Positions 1-9,760 of a DNA stretch of 11,082 nucleotides are shown here, in pieces (position 1 is the stretch's first letter; each line of letters opens with the position of its first letter). Source of the DNA: Pseudomonadota bacterium (GTDB lineage: Bacteria > Pseudomonadota > Alphaproteobacteria > Sphingomonadales > Sphingomonadaceae); NCBI GenBank assembly GCA_023392555.1, contig JAEVYW010000169.1:1-11082 (forward strand), read 5' to 3'. The notes beneath the pieces are model-generated. The model was not told the origin of the DNA. It was given only the letters and a program-made list of their open reading frames with translations, and made no database searches. The translations under genes and the position numbers were made by a program.

Positions 1-17
1 TGTAGACTTCCGTACAT
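1..17 (-). CDS. 5' end of a further operon gene (partial, product unknown)
   Basis: An ATG at 17-15 on the minus strand opens a reading frame of five codons (M-Y-G-S-L) that runs off the window. It is called because a full AGGAGG Shine-Dalgarno sits 4 nt upstream, and because it lies 35 nt after the stop of the oxidoreductase, on the same strand as every other gene here. Five residues do not identify a family. It is probably the next cistron of the operon and so may be another enzyme of the same pathway. The start is well supported; the product is unknown. Confidence 0.55.
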
Positions 18-21
18 GCGT

Positions 22-27
22 CCTCCT
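22..27 (-). promoter_or_regulatory. Strong ribosome binding site of the edge gene
   Basis: The minus strand reads AGGAGG followed by ACGC and ATG. This is a perfect match to the anti-Shine-Dalgarno, with a slightly short 4-nt spacer. It is the best ribosome binding site in the window and is the main reason for calling a gene start at position 17. The 35 nt between the previous stop and this ATG contain no convincing terminator. Confidence 0.6.
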
Positions 28-52
28 GACGTCGAAGCGTTTACGACCGCGC

Positions 53-3000
53 TCACGCGGCCGAGGTTAGATGGCTTCGCGCTCCTTCGGCAAAGCGGGA
101 TCTGAGTTCCTTTGCCTTTGGTTCGACACGCGCGATCGAGGCTTCCTTGACTGGTCCGTAGCCCCGGATCTCCTGCGGATACAAAGCGAGGGAGATCGCG
201 GCATCGAGATTCGAGGCGTCCAGCGCGACCACAATCTCCTGCACCGTTGCCAGATACTCGTCGCGCAGCCGGCGTTCCGACTTCCGTTCGCTTGTCCGGC
301 CGAACGGGTCGAATGCTGTCCCGCGCAACCGCTTGAAGCGCGCCAGCAGCCGCAGCGCCGGCAGAAGCAAGGTGGCGGAGAACGCCATCTTGCGCGGACG
401 TCCGCTGGCTGGATCGCGGCCGGAGAGCATCGGTGGCGCGAGGTGAAGCTTGAGCGAGCCACCTTCGAACCGCCGTCCGATCCCGCTCCAGAAGGTGGCG
501 TCGGTCAGTAGCCGCGCCACTTCGTATTCGTCTTTGTAGGCCATCATGCGAAACGCGTTCGTGACCACTGCCTCGGTCAGACGGCGGGAACCTGGCGACA
601 CCCCCTCCTCAACCTCCTGCACGCGCCCCACCAGGGAGCGGAAATGCTCGGCGTACGCCGCGTCCTGATAGGCGCGTAGCGCATTAACGCGGACATCGAT
701 GCGTTCCTGCAGGGTCCGGACCGGCGCGGGCGCGGTGGCCGTCGGCGGTTCGTCCGCTTCGAGGAGCGCTTCGGCGGCCTGCGGATCGGCGAAATACAGC
801 CGGCCCAGGCGGAAGGCGCGCAGCGTACCGTCCACGTCCGCGCCGTTGATCCGGATCGCCTGCTCCATCGAGCGCCAATCGACCGGGAGCACCCCCATCT
901 GGAGCGCGTATCCGAGCATGATCATGTTTGCGGCGATAGGATCGCCGAACGCCCGGCGCGCGAGTTCGTTCGCCGGAACTCGCGTGGCCTTATGGCCCGC
1001 GCGTTGCTCGAGGTGACGAACGAGGCGTTCGGCGTCGAGATCGACGTTTCCGTTCTCATGAAACGCCTGGGTAGCCACCACCTGGCCGTCGAGCAGAATC
1101 TCGGTCGAGGGGCGGATGGTCTTCAGCGCGTCGAGCTGAGTGGCAGCGACCGCGTCCGACGCGATCAAGAGATCGGCATCGTCGAGACCGAGCCGCATCG
1201 GCGCAACGCCGGACGGCGACGGGAAGATGCGTAGGTGGCTGTAGACGGCGCCTCCCTTCTGGGCGAGCCCCGTCATGTCGTAGATGCCGACGCCACGTCC
1301 CTCCAGGTGCGCCGCCATTCCGACGATGGCCGAGGCAGTGACGACACCGGTCCCGCCGATGCCGGCGAGCAGAATGCCGAAGGCTTCGAGTCCAGGCTGG
1401 CGCGCAGAAGGCGCCGTCAGCTTTCCGGCAGCAGCTTCGATGTCGATGGGAGCGGGCTTCTTCCCTTCTCCGTGCCCGATGGTCACGAAAGACGGGCAGA
1501 AGCCCTCGAGACAGGTCATGTCGCCGTTGCAACTGGCCTGATCGATGCGCCGTTTGCGGCCGAACTCCGTTTCGAGAGGCTGCACAGACATGCAGTTCGA
1601 CGCGGTGGAGCAGTCTCCGCATCCCTCGCAGACCGCGGGGTTGATGACCACGCGTTTCGCGGCGGCGGGTGCTTTGCCACGCTTGCGCCGCTTGCGCTTC
1701 TCGGTGGCGCAGATCTGGACGAAGACGATTACGGTAGTCCCGGGAATTTCCCGAAGTTCGCGCTGCACGTTCTCCATCTGCGTGCGGTGGACGAGCTCGA
1801 CCTGCGACGGCAACGATTGGCTGGATCGGACGGCTTCCGGGTCTTCCGCCACGACGACGACGCGCTTGGCCCCTTCGAGCAAGACCTGGCGGACCATGGC
1901 GCCGACCGTCAGGCCGCTCTCGACCGTCTGTCCTCCAGTCATGGCGACGACGTCGTTCGCCAGGATCTTGAACGTCACGTTTGCGTCGGAAGCAGCCGCG
2001 GCACGGATCGCCAGCGACCCCGAATGCGAGAACGTTCCGTCTCCAAGATTGACGAAGACGTGTTTCGTCTCGGTGAAATGCGACAGTCCGATCCAGTTTA
2101 CCCCCTCCGCGCCCATGTGCGTACAGGGAAGCGGGTTGCGGTCCATAAACTGCACCAGGCCGTGGCAGCCGATGCCGGCCACGCCGAACGACCCACCCGG
2201 AAGCTTGGTCGAGCGGTTGTGCGGACATCCGGAGCAGAACACGGGACGACGCGCCAGCGGTGCGGCGTCGGTCCGGCCGAAGGACGTGACGCGCGCGGCA
2301 AGCTCATCCAGCGCGAGGCGCAGCGAGGCGATTTCGGGCTGCTCGACCGAGCCAGCGGTGAGAATGCGACGTCCGATAGCCAAAGCGGCGGTGGCGGCGT
2401 CCAGCGGCTCGTCGGACGGCAGCAGAGCCTCGTTCTCCGGCGTCGCCTTTCCCGAGATCTTCGGCCGTCTGTCGGAGTGATACAGGAGAGCCGCCGCCTG
2501 AAGCTCCATGTGCGCGCGCTTTTCTTCGACGAAGAGGAGCTCCGGTACCGCCTTCGCGAACGCGTTCAGCGGCTCGGGATCGAGCGGATAGATCAGGCCG
2601 ACCTTTAACACGCCGATGCCCAGCCGCCGCGCAACGGCGTTGTCGATACCGAGCAGTCTCAATCCGTCGATCACGTCCTGGAATGCCTTGCCGGCTGTCA
2701 CGATGCCGAGCCGGCTGGGACGGTCGGAGCCGAACGCGACGCGGTCGATCGCGTTGCGCCGCGTAAAGGCGTGCACGCGCGGAAGCTTGTTGCGGACCAT
2801 GCGCCGGTCCTGCGCGGTCACCGCCAACATTTCAACGCGGATGCTGACGTCGTCGCGCGCCGGCGGGACGGCGTCGAGCACCGGAGCGAGCTCGTCTAGC
2901 GATATCTCCACCGCCTGCGTGCAGTCCGCCGTCTCGTTGACAAGCTTCAGTCCCGCGAGCAGTCCGGTCTCGCGCGACATCGCGATGCCAGCCAGGCCGA

Positions 3001-3538
3001 ACTTGAAGATGTCGCGCGTATCCGACGGATAGAGGATCGGCACTTCGTGCGCGGCGAGCGCCAGATCGCTCTGATGGGCGAGCGAGGAGGATTTGCCGGC
3101 ATGGTCGTCGCCGAAGACAAGCAGCACGCCGCCATTCGGGTGAGTCCCGGACATGTTGGCGTGCTTGATCGCGTCTCCGGACCGGTCCACGCCCGGGCCC
3201 TTGCCGTACCACATGCCGAACACACCATCGAAGCGCCGGCCGGGCACGAAGTCCAACTGCTGGCTACCCCACACCGCGGTCATGGCCAGGTCCTCGTTCA
3301 GGCCGGGCTGGAACACGATGTCCGCGGCCTTCAGGCGGTCCGCGATCTTGAGGAGCTCGCTGTCGACGGTCCCGAGCGGAGATCCGCGATAGCCAGAGAT
3401 GTAACCCGCCGTGCGCAGCCCGCGCCTGTCGTCCAACTGCCGCTGCAGCAGAGGGACACGCGACAGCGCCTGCTTGCCGGTTATGAAGATCGTCCCCTCG
3501 GTGAGGTTGTACTTGTCCGAAAGAGATAGCTCGCGCAT
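53..3538 (-). CDS. Fused indolepyruvate ferredoxin oxidoreductase (IorA-IorB type)
   Basis: Thiamine-diphosphate and iron-sulfur enzyme that oxidatively decarboxylates aryl pyruvates (indolepyruvate, phenylpyruvate) or related 2-oxo acids to acyl-CoA while reducing ferredoxin; cytoplasmic. Residues are counted from the chosen ATG (1161 aa, the usual length of the single-chain proteobacterial form). The N-terminal pyruvate-oxidoreductase-like domain carries ISGYRGSPLG near 48-57. A CSGCPHN motif is at 435-441. The TPP-binding half has CTHMGAEG near 472 and GDGTFSHSG near 500. A basic linker (KRKRRKRGK) precedes a cysteine cluster with Cys 637, 640, 643, 649, 670, 676 and 681, which is intact. 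The gamma domain starts near 721 with LLAGIGGTGVV, and a family-typical C-terminal region follows to the end. Start: the family's conserved N-terminus (LSLSDKY) begins just after the ATG at 3538. An ATG at 3565 would overlap the ridA-like stop as ATGA, and one at 3589 has GGAG 5 nt upstream but overlaps that gene by 28 bp. The family call is secure; the natural 2-oxo acid is not known. Confidence 0.95.
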   Translation of the reverse strand: MRELSLSDKYNLTEGTIFITGKQALSRVPLLQRQLDDRRGLRTAGYISGYRGSPLGTVDSELLKIADRLKAADIVFQPGLNEDLAMTAVWGSQQLDFVPGRRFDGVFGMWYGKGPGVDRSGDAIKHANMSGTHPNGGVLLVFGDDHAGKSSSLAHQSDLALAAHEVPILYPSDTRDIFKFGLAGIAMSRETGLLAGLKLVNETADCTQAVEISLDELAPVLDAVPPARDDVSIRVEMLAVTAQDRRMVRNKLPRVHAFTRRNAIDRVAFGSDRPSRLGIVTAGKAFQDVIDGLRLLGIDNAVARRLGIGVLKVGLIYPLDPEPLNAFAKAVPELLFVEEKRAHMELQAAALLYHSDRRPKISGKATPENEALLPSDEPLDAATAALAIGRRILTAGSVEQPEIASLRLALDELAARVTSFGRTDAAPLARRPVFCSGCPHNRSTKLPGGSFGVAGIGCHGLVQFMDRNPLPCTHMGAEGVNWIGLSHFTETKHVFVNLGDGTFSHSGSLAIRAAAASDANVTFKILANDVVAMTGGQTVESGLTVGAMVRQVLLEGAKRVVVVAEDPEAVRSSQSLPSQVELVHRTQMENVQRELREIPGTTVIVFVQICATEKRKRRKRGKAPAAAKRVVINPAVCEGCGDCSTASNCMSVQPLETEFGRKRRIDQASCNGDMTCLEGFCPSFVTIGHGEGKKPAPIDIEAAAGKLTAPSARQPGLEAFGILLAGIGGTGVVTASAIVGMAAHLEGRGVGIYDMTGLAQKGGAVYSHLRIFPSPSGVAPMRLGLDDADLLIASDAVAATQLDALKTIRPSTEILLDGQVVATQAFHENGNVDLDAERLVRHLEQRAGHKATRVPANELARRAFGDPIAANMIMLGYALQMGVLPVDWRSMEQAIRINGADVDGTLRAFRLGRLYFADPQAAEALLEADEPPTATAPAPVRTLQERIDVRVNALRAYQDAAYAEHFRSLVGRVQEVEEGVSPGSRRLTEAVVTNAFRMMAYKDEYEVARLLTDATFWSGIGRRFEGGSLKLHLAPPMLSGRDPASGRPRKMAFSATLLLPALRLLARFKRLRGTAFDPFGRTSERKSERRLRDEYLATVQEIVVALDASNLDAAISLALYPQEIRGYGPVKEASIARVEPKAKELRSRFAEGARSHLTSAA

Positions 3539-3561
3539 GGCAGTCGTATCCCGAAGTCCGA

Positions 3562-3954
3562 TCATTTCTGCGGTATCGCAGCGGTGCATTCGATCTCCAC
3601 CCGAACGTCCGGACGGACGAAGCCGGAGACCTCGACCAGCGTGCTCGCCGGCGCATCGAAGCCCGCGAAGAATTCTTCCCGGATCCGGTTCGTCGCGGGA
3701 TAGTCGGCGATGTCGAGCACGAACACGTTCATCTTCAGCACGTGCTGGAATCCCCCGCCCTCCTCCTCAAGAACGGTCTGGATGCGTTCGTAGATGACAC
3801 GCGTCTGCGCTTCGGCGTCCGCGGCCCCGGACTCACGGGCAGTGACGCCAGAGACGAAGACGAGCTTCGTTCCGGCGATCGGAAGCACAGTCGCATGAGC
3901 GAACTTCCCGAACGGAGCCGGCAATGCGCTGTAGGTTCTGGATCTGCTGGTCAC
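3562..3954 (-). CDS. RidA/YjgF/UK114 family protein lacking the catalytic arginine
   Basis: A 130-residue protein of RidA size and pattern: FVSGVTA near 33-39, a central helix (YERIQTVLEEEG), NVFVLDIADY near 76-85, and the C-terminal family signature PDVRVEIECTA at 115-125. Trimeric RidA proteins hydrolyse 2-imino/enamine acids released by PLP enzymes, using an arginine (Arg105 of E. coli RidA) in a P-A-R-[ST]-x-V-E-V stretch. Here that stretch reads PASTLVEV, with serine or threonine where the arginine should be (around 104). By family knowledge this places it among Rid subgroups without classical deaminase activity. The start is GTG at 3954: it overlaps the upstream stop as GTGA and has AGGAGA 7 nt before it. 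The open frame runs on upstream to 4212, but that stretch is antiparallel-frame noise inside the hydrolase gene. Its place between hydrolases and the oxidoreductase suggests a role on a pathway intermediate. The family call is sure; the activity is unknown. Confidence 0.9.
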   Translation of the reverse strand: MTSRSRTYSALPAPFGKFAHATVLPIAGTKLVFVSGVTARESGAADAEAQTRVIYERIQTVLEEEGGGFQHVLKMNVFVLDIADYPATNRIREEFFAGFDAPASTLVEVSGFVRPDVRVEIECTAAIPQK

Positions 3955-4796
3955 GCGGAAATCTCCTGCGTCGTATGCGGCGCGAACGCGCCCTCGAGAA
4001 ATGCCAAGGCATGCCGCCGGAAGCCCGGGTCCGCGAGAGCCTCCGCGTGGCCGACGCCCGACACGGTCGCTCCGGTCCCTGACACGAACGCCGCAGCGAC
4101 CGACTGCGGATCGCCGGCCAACTTGTCCCGTTCCCCGACCACGACGAGGGTCGGCGCGACGACGGATGAGAGCGCGCCGAGGTCGAAGCGGGCCGATTGT
4201 CCTCGCAGGCACGCTGCGAGAACGGAAAGGTCGTTATACGGAAGAGACTCAGCGTGCCGCCTGAAGCGGATGGCGTAGGACGGAAGCGCTCCGAGCCGCT
4301 CCTCGTCGTGCGCGTCAAGCGCGTCGGCGAACTCAGGAGCCAGGCCGACTGTCGCTGCGATCCGGTCGCCCATGCCGCCCAGCACCAGTCTCCTCACGCG
4401 GTTTCCGAGCGCGAGCGCGGCGGACATCGCCACGTGAGCGCCCATCGAATAGCCGACGAGGGTGAGTTCGGCGTTTCCCCAGCAATTCCCGCACAACGCA
4501 GCGACGTCGCCCGCGAAGGCCTCCAACCGGTAGTCGGCGGGATCGCGCGACTTGACGCTTCTGCCGTGCCCCCGCAGATCAGGTGCGCACACGTCGTATC
4601 CGGCCGCGACGAGAGAATCGAGCCACCCGGTCCGGACCCAGTCGTCCGCCGCATCGGAAGCGAAGCCGTGCAGAAGGATCACCGGATCGCCGTGGCCGGC
4701 CCGCAGGAACGACAGGCAGGCGGGTTGGCCCGACGTCGTAGCGCCTGTCGGGAGGGTGCCGCGCACGGGCGTCGATGCAGGAACTTCAAGTGACAT
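3951..4796 (-). CDS. Alpha/beta hydrolase
   Basis: A 281-residue serine hydrolase of the alpha/beta fold, probably cytoplasmic as no signal peptide is seen. The oxyanion-hole motif LLHGFASD is at 41-48, and APDLRGHGRS at 71-80 is typical of the family. The nucleophile elbow GYSMG at 115-119 gives Ser117. The acid is probably Asp224 in VVGERDKL, and the base is His250 in SGVGHAEAL. The triad is complete and the length is normal. The N-terminal 30 residues are low in conserved pattern, so a somewhat later start is possible. The ATG at 4796 overlaps the amidase stop by 11 bp and has only a weak Shine-Dalgarno, which suggests translational coupling. The stop overlaps the next start as GTGA. The substrate (ester, amide or C-C bond) cannot be read from the sequence; context suggests the same pathway as the amidase. 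Some RidA/hydrolase pairs, such as RutC and RutD of pyrimidine catabolism, act in sequence, but I see no specific RutD signature here. Confidence 0.9.
   Translation of the reverse strand: MSLEVPASTPVRGTLPTGATTSGQPACLSFLRAGHGDPVILLHGFASDAADDWVRTGWLDSLVAAGYDVCAPDLRGHGRSVKSRDPADYRLEAFAGDVAALCGNCWGNAELTLVGYSMGAHVAMSAALALGNRVRRLVLGGMGDRIAATVGLAPEFADALDAHDEERLGALPSYAIRFRRHAESLPYNDLSVLAACLRGQSARFDLGALSSVVAPTLVVVGERDKLAGDPQSVAAAFVSGTGATVSGVGHAEALADPGFRRHALAFLEGAFAPHTTQEISA
3962..3967 (-). promoter_or_regulatory. Ribosome binding site that fixes the GTG start of the RidA-like gene
   Basis: The minus strand reads AGGAGA, then 7 nt, then GTG at 3954-3952. It lies inside the last codons of the alpha/beta hydrolase gene. 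It decides the start, because no ATG lies near the conserved N-terminus of the RidA-like protein. Confidence 0.65.
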
Positions 4797-6183
4797 CGAT
4801 CGCAGTCCGTGACCGCACGGCGAACCGTCGCGCTGCGGCCGCCTCGATCATCGCGGCGACGGCGATCACCGCACCGTCCCGTCCGGACGCGGCGCCGACC
4901 TGCAGTCCGATGGGAAAAGCGTTTTCATCGCTGCGCCACGGCACCGAGATGGCGGGCCCATGGGAGAGATTGAACAGCGGCGTAAACGGACACCAGCCGA
5001 ACCAATCGGAAGCCGCAGCCGCTGCGGCGTCCACGCGCGGCGGCAGACCCGGCATGGTCGGCGTCAGAAGCACGTCGATCTGATCCGTCAGCAAAGCAGA
5101 CGTTTGGCTCGCGATCTCTTCGCGTCGCCGCTGTAAAGCCAGCAGTTCGTCCGAGCGAAGGCCCATCACCGGTTCGATGAAGTCGAGAAGGTCGGCGTGA
5201 AGATCCGCCCGACGGTCCTTCGGGACCTGTGCCACGGCGTAAGCGCAACCGAGCCTGTAAAGAGCGGCGACGATGTCGCGCGACTCGTCGATCGCGACGT
5301 CGACCGCGACGACCGGCGAGCCCGGAAAGAGGACCGAGAGCGCATCTTCCCAGGCTTTTCTGACCTCCGGAGCGAGATGGCCGGTCACGCCTACGGGAAC
5401 GCCGATCCGGATTCCCAAAGCATCGCGATGGGACGCAAGGCGGTCGCGCAGCGGGACTTGGCCCAACGACGACGGGTCTGCTCCGGTCGCGCCGCTCATG
5501 ACGGTCGCGACGAGCGCCGCGTCCGCGACGGTGCGCGTGATCGGTCCCACGTGCGGAAGCCGCCAGAATGCAGATGGATAGGGATTGAGCGGTATCGTCC
5601 CGAACGTCGGCTTGTAGCCGACCACGCCGCAGAAAGCCGCGGGAATGCGGACCGATCCTGCCGCATCGGATCCGATGCCCGCGACGCCGAGCCCGAGCGC
5701 GGTCGCCGCCGCGGCGCCTCCGCTGCTGCCGCCGGCGTGCCGCGCGCGGTCGAGCGGGTTCGTCGTCACGCCGTTCAGCGGACTTTCGGTCAGCCCCTTC
5801 CAGGCGAACTCGGGCGTCGTCGTCTTGCCGAGGAATACCGCTCCGGCCGAGCGGAGGCGGGCCATCGATGCGGCATCATCGGGCACGGCGGCGTCGGAGG
5901 TAGTCCGCGAGCCGCGGCGCGTGGGCCAACCCGCGACGTTCACGGTATCCTTGATCGTGATCGGGACGCCGTCCAACGGGCCGAGCGAGGCGCCCTTGCG
6001 ATAGCGCTCCTCAGACCCGCGTGCCGTCTTCATTGCCGCGGCTTCGTCGACCAGGACGAACGCGTTGATGCCTTCGTCCAGTCCAGGAAGCGCCTTTAGT
6101 TGCGAACGAGCGACCTCGACTGGCGATATTTCGCCGCGCTTGTAGCGCTCATGAAGCCGGACGGCTTCGCCTTCAATCGACAT
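4786..6183 (-). CDS. Amidase (amidase-signature family)
   Basis: A 465-residue amidase-signature hydrolase, which cleaves C-N amide bonds to a carboxylate and ammonia or an amine. All parts of the Ser-cisSer-Lys triad are visible: Lys78 in PITIKDT, the GGSSGG motif at 151-156 (cis-serine 153 or 154), and the nucleophile Ser177 in GSDAAGSVRIP. LGPLDGVP just before the lysine and KPTFGTIP at 191-198 are family landmarks. The length is standard for stand-alone amidases rather than GatA (no GatB/GatC neighbours), and no signal peptide is seen. The ATG at 6183 has AAGGGA 8 nt upstream and overlaps the livF stop by 11 bp. It is the first enzyme gene after the importer, so the transported compound or a product of it is a likely amide substrate (inference). 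The exact substrate is unknown. Confidence 0.94.
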   Translation of the reverse strand: MSIEGEAVRLHERYKRGEISPVEVARSQLKALPGLDEGINAFVLVDEAAAMKTARGSEERYRKGASLGPLDGVPITIKDTVNVAGWPTRRGSRTTSDAAVPDDAASMARLRSAGAVFLGKTTTPEFAWKGLTESPLNGVTTNPLDRARHAGGSSGGAAAATALGLGVAGIGSDAAGSVRIPAAFCGVVGYKPTFGTIPLNPYPSAFWRLPHVGPITRTVADAALVATVMSGATGADPSSLGQVPLRDRLASHRDALGIRIGVPVGVTGHLAPEVRKAWEDALSVLFPGSPVVAVDVAIDESRDIVAALYRLGCAYAVAQVPKDRRADLHADLLDFIEPVMGLRSDELLALQRRREEIASQTSALLTDQIDVLLTPTMPGLPPRVDAAAAAASDWFGWCPFTPLFNLSHGPAISVPWRSDENAFPIGLQVGAASGRDGAVIAVAAMIEAAAARRFAVRSRTAIDVT

Positions 6184-6916
6184 AGACTTGGTCCCTTGCA
6201 GCGGCGTAATCCGAGCCGCCGCCCAGATAGGCCTGGCCGAGACGCGGATCCGCCGCCAGTTCGGCGCTGGATCCCTGCAGGACGATCTTTCCGACTTCGA
6301 GCACGTACCCGCGATCGGCGACCGACAACGCGAGCCGTGCGTTCTGTTCGACGAGAATGATCGTCAGACCTTCAGACTTCAGTTGATGGACGACCCGGAG
6401 GATTTCCTGAACGATCAGCGGCGCCAGGCCGATCGAGGGTTCGTCGAGCATCAGGAGCCGCGGCTCCGCCATCAGCGCTCGGCCGACCGCCAACATCTGC
6501 TGCTCGCCGCCCGACAAGGTCGCCGCCTTCTGACGCCGACGCTCGGCGAGCTTCGGAAACAGTCCGTAGATCCTCTCGAGCGACGTCACCGGCGCACCAG
6601 TTCGGTAGCCGCCGAGCCTGAGGTTCACTTCCACCGGCAGATTGCCGAAGAGCTCGCGCCGCTCGGGCACCAACACCACGCCGCGCCCCACAAGCTGCTC
6701 CGGACGAAGGCCGGTGAGTTCGACGCCATCGAGGGTGATCGATCCCGCGCGCGGCGGGCAGAGACCCATGAGGCCGTTGAGCAACGTCGACTTGCCTGCG
6801 CCGTTGGCACCGAGGACGGTGACGAGTTCTCCGGGCTTCACTTCGAGATCTAGAGATTCCAGCACGGTCGCCCGGCCGTAACCCACGTTCAGTCCGCTGA
6901 CGCGCAGATGAGGCAT
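6173..6916 (-). CDS. livF: Branched-chain-amino-acid-type ABC transporter ATPase LivF
   Basis: A 247-residue ATPase, the second nucleotide-binding subunit of a HAAT-family importer, on the cytoplasmic face of the inner membrane. Walker A GANGAGKST is at 36-44, the signature LSGGEQQ at 134-140 and Walker B LLMLDEPS at 154-161. The switch position reads LVEQN (Gln191 in place of the usual histidine), which is normal for LivF and separates it from LivG. The body shows the LivF hallmark VLVPERRELF at 81-90. The C-terminal tail after the LGGG at 231-234 is a little longer than in E. coli LivF. The start lies 2 nt after the stop of the permease-ATPase fusion gene, without a strong Shine-Dalgarno, so coupled translation is likely. 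The symbol is given for the family; the transported substrate need not be leucine, isoleucine or valine. Confidence 0.95.
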   Translation of the reverse strand: MPHLRVSGLNVGYGRATVLESLDLEVKPGELVTVLGANGAGKSTLLNGLMGLCPPRAGSITLDGVELTGLRPEQLVGRGVVLVPERRELFGNLPVEVNLRLGGYRTGAPVTSLERIYGLFPKLAERRRQKAATLSGGEQQMLAVGRALMAEPRLLMLDEPSIGLAPLIVQEILRVVHQLKSEGLTIILVEQNARLALSVADRGYVLEVGKIVLQGSSAELAADPRLGQAYLGGGSDYAAARDQVYVD

Positions 6917-6918
6917 GA

Positions 6919-8728
<1,810 letters not shown>

Positions 8729-8739
<11 letters not shown>

Positions 8740-9757
8740 GGGTTTCGGGAGGACGCACCGCGTTCCGCCACAGCAAAATGGGGATCACCATCAGGTAGAC
8801 GACGACATCGCGGTAGGCGCTCGCCTGGTAGGCTGAGAAGGACTCGGTGAGCCCCACCAGCAGGACGCCGACGAGCGCCGTCGGATATTCTACGATCCCG
8901 CCCAGCGCCGCCGCGACGAAACCCTTCAAACCGATCGGAAAACCCATGTCGTAATTCGCCGTGATCAACGGGGCGAGCAAAAGGCCCGAGAGCGCGCTGA
9001 AGCCGGCGCCGATCGCGAAGCTCAACTGGCCGGCGACGCTCACGGGAATACCGCAAAGCTGCGCGCCCGTCCTGTTCACCGCAGTCGCCTGCAGCGCCTG
9101 GCCGATCAACGTCCGCTCGGAGAAGAGATACAGGCCCACCATGGCCGCAACCGCCGACAGGCAGATCCAGAGGCTCTGATAGGTGACGAACACTGGACCC
9201 AGCGCGAAGCCGCCGTCGACGACGGGCGGTACGGATTGCGGTTCGGCGCCCCAAATCAGGACGGCGGCCCCGTGAAGCACCATGTAGACGCCGACGCTGA
9301 CGATCAGCAGCACGATCGGCGATGCGCCCGAGACGGGTTCTACCGTCAGGCGGTACGTCAGCGTGCCGAGCGACGCAGTGGCGACGAGGGCCGCGAGAAC
9401 GGCCAGCCAGTACGACCCCGGCAGATAGTTCGCGAGCAGTGCGCTCGCAAGGACTGCGGATATCCAGACGGCGCGCAGGGCGATTATCCGCAACCGCATC
9501 CCGTTGTTGAGCCGCCTATCGGCGATATCCTTGAGCGCAAAGGCCGCGAGGCCTCCAGCGACGATCGCGCTCAGACCATTGAACGATCCCGAAAGCGCGC
9601 TCGCGAACGAGAGCGCCCCCAGCGTCACGTACTCGCCCTGCGCGATGTTGACCACGCGGGTGACCGTGTAGACGACGATCAGGCTCAGGGCGAGCAGACC
9701 GTAGACGGCGCCATTGGTGACGCCGTCCGAGATCAGGAAGAGGACCGTGTCCAGCAC
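8729..9757 (-). CDS. livH: Branched-chain-amino-acid-type ABC transporter permease LivH
   Basis: A 342-residue inner-membrane permease that pairs with the LivM half of the fusion protein. Family marks are YGLLALSLIVVYTVTRVVNI near 19-38, AQGEYVTLGAL at 39-49, and the loop GQALQATAVNRTGAQLCGIP at 219-238 that should contact the ATPases. Ten or so hydrophobic segments are visible. The protein is about 35-45 residues longer than typical LivH (E. coli about 308). The extra length lies around 62-115, where a charged segment (KDIADRRLNNGMRLR, 76-90) and an added hydrophobic stretch interrupt the usual pattern. The start is GTG at 9757, supported by GAGGA 7 nt upstream, and lies 3 nt after the binding-protein stop. 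Confidence 0.94.
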
Positions 9758-9760
9758 GGA

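Noticed and set aside
28..52. Possible terminator after the oxidoreductase stop
   Set aside because: Only short GTCG/CGAC arms can pair and no U-run follows; a new Shine-Dalgarno and ATG come directly after, so read-through is more likely.
1678..1712. Basic run KRKRRKRGK in the oxidoreductase as a possible nucleic-acid-binding or sorting signal
   Set aside because: A basic linker just ahead of the CEGCGDC cysteine cluster is usual in this fused enzyme family.
1056..2228. Minus-strand open frame of 390 codons inside the oxidoreductase in another frame
   Set aside because: It overlaps the TPP, cysteine-cluster and gamma domains of the true frame; the product is low-complexity and Arg-rich. 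It is not evidence of a frameshift, because the main frame is intact throughout.
1235..2608. Long plus-strand open frame opposite the oxidoreductase (457 codons)
   Set aside because: It lies wholly antisense to well-conserved coding sequence, its product is arginine-rich with no recognisable motif, and such mirrored open frames are expected in GC-rich genes.
3955..4212. Possible 86-residue N-terminal extension of the RidA-like protein
   Set aside because: The extension lies inside the hydrolase gene in another frame, is arginine-rich and unlike any RidA N-terminus. The GTG at 3954 has a good Shine-Dalgarno and a GTGA junction.
3562..4796. Assignment of the hydrolase and RidA-like pair as RutD and RutC of the pyrimidine Rut pathway
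   Set aside because: No RutA monooxygenase, RutB isochorismatase-type amidohydrolase or RutF reductase is present, and the neighbouring amidase is of a different family.
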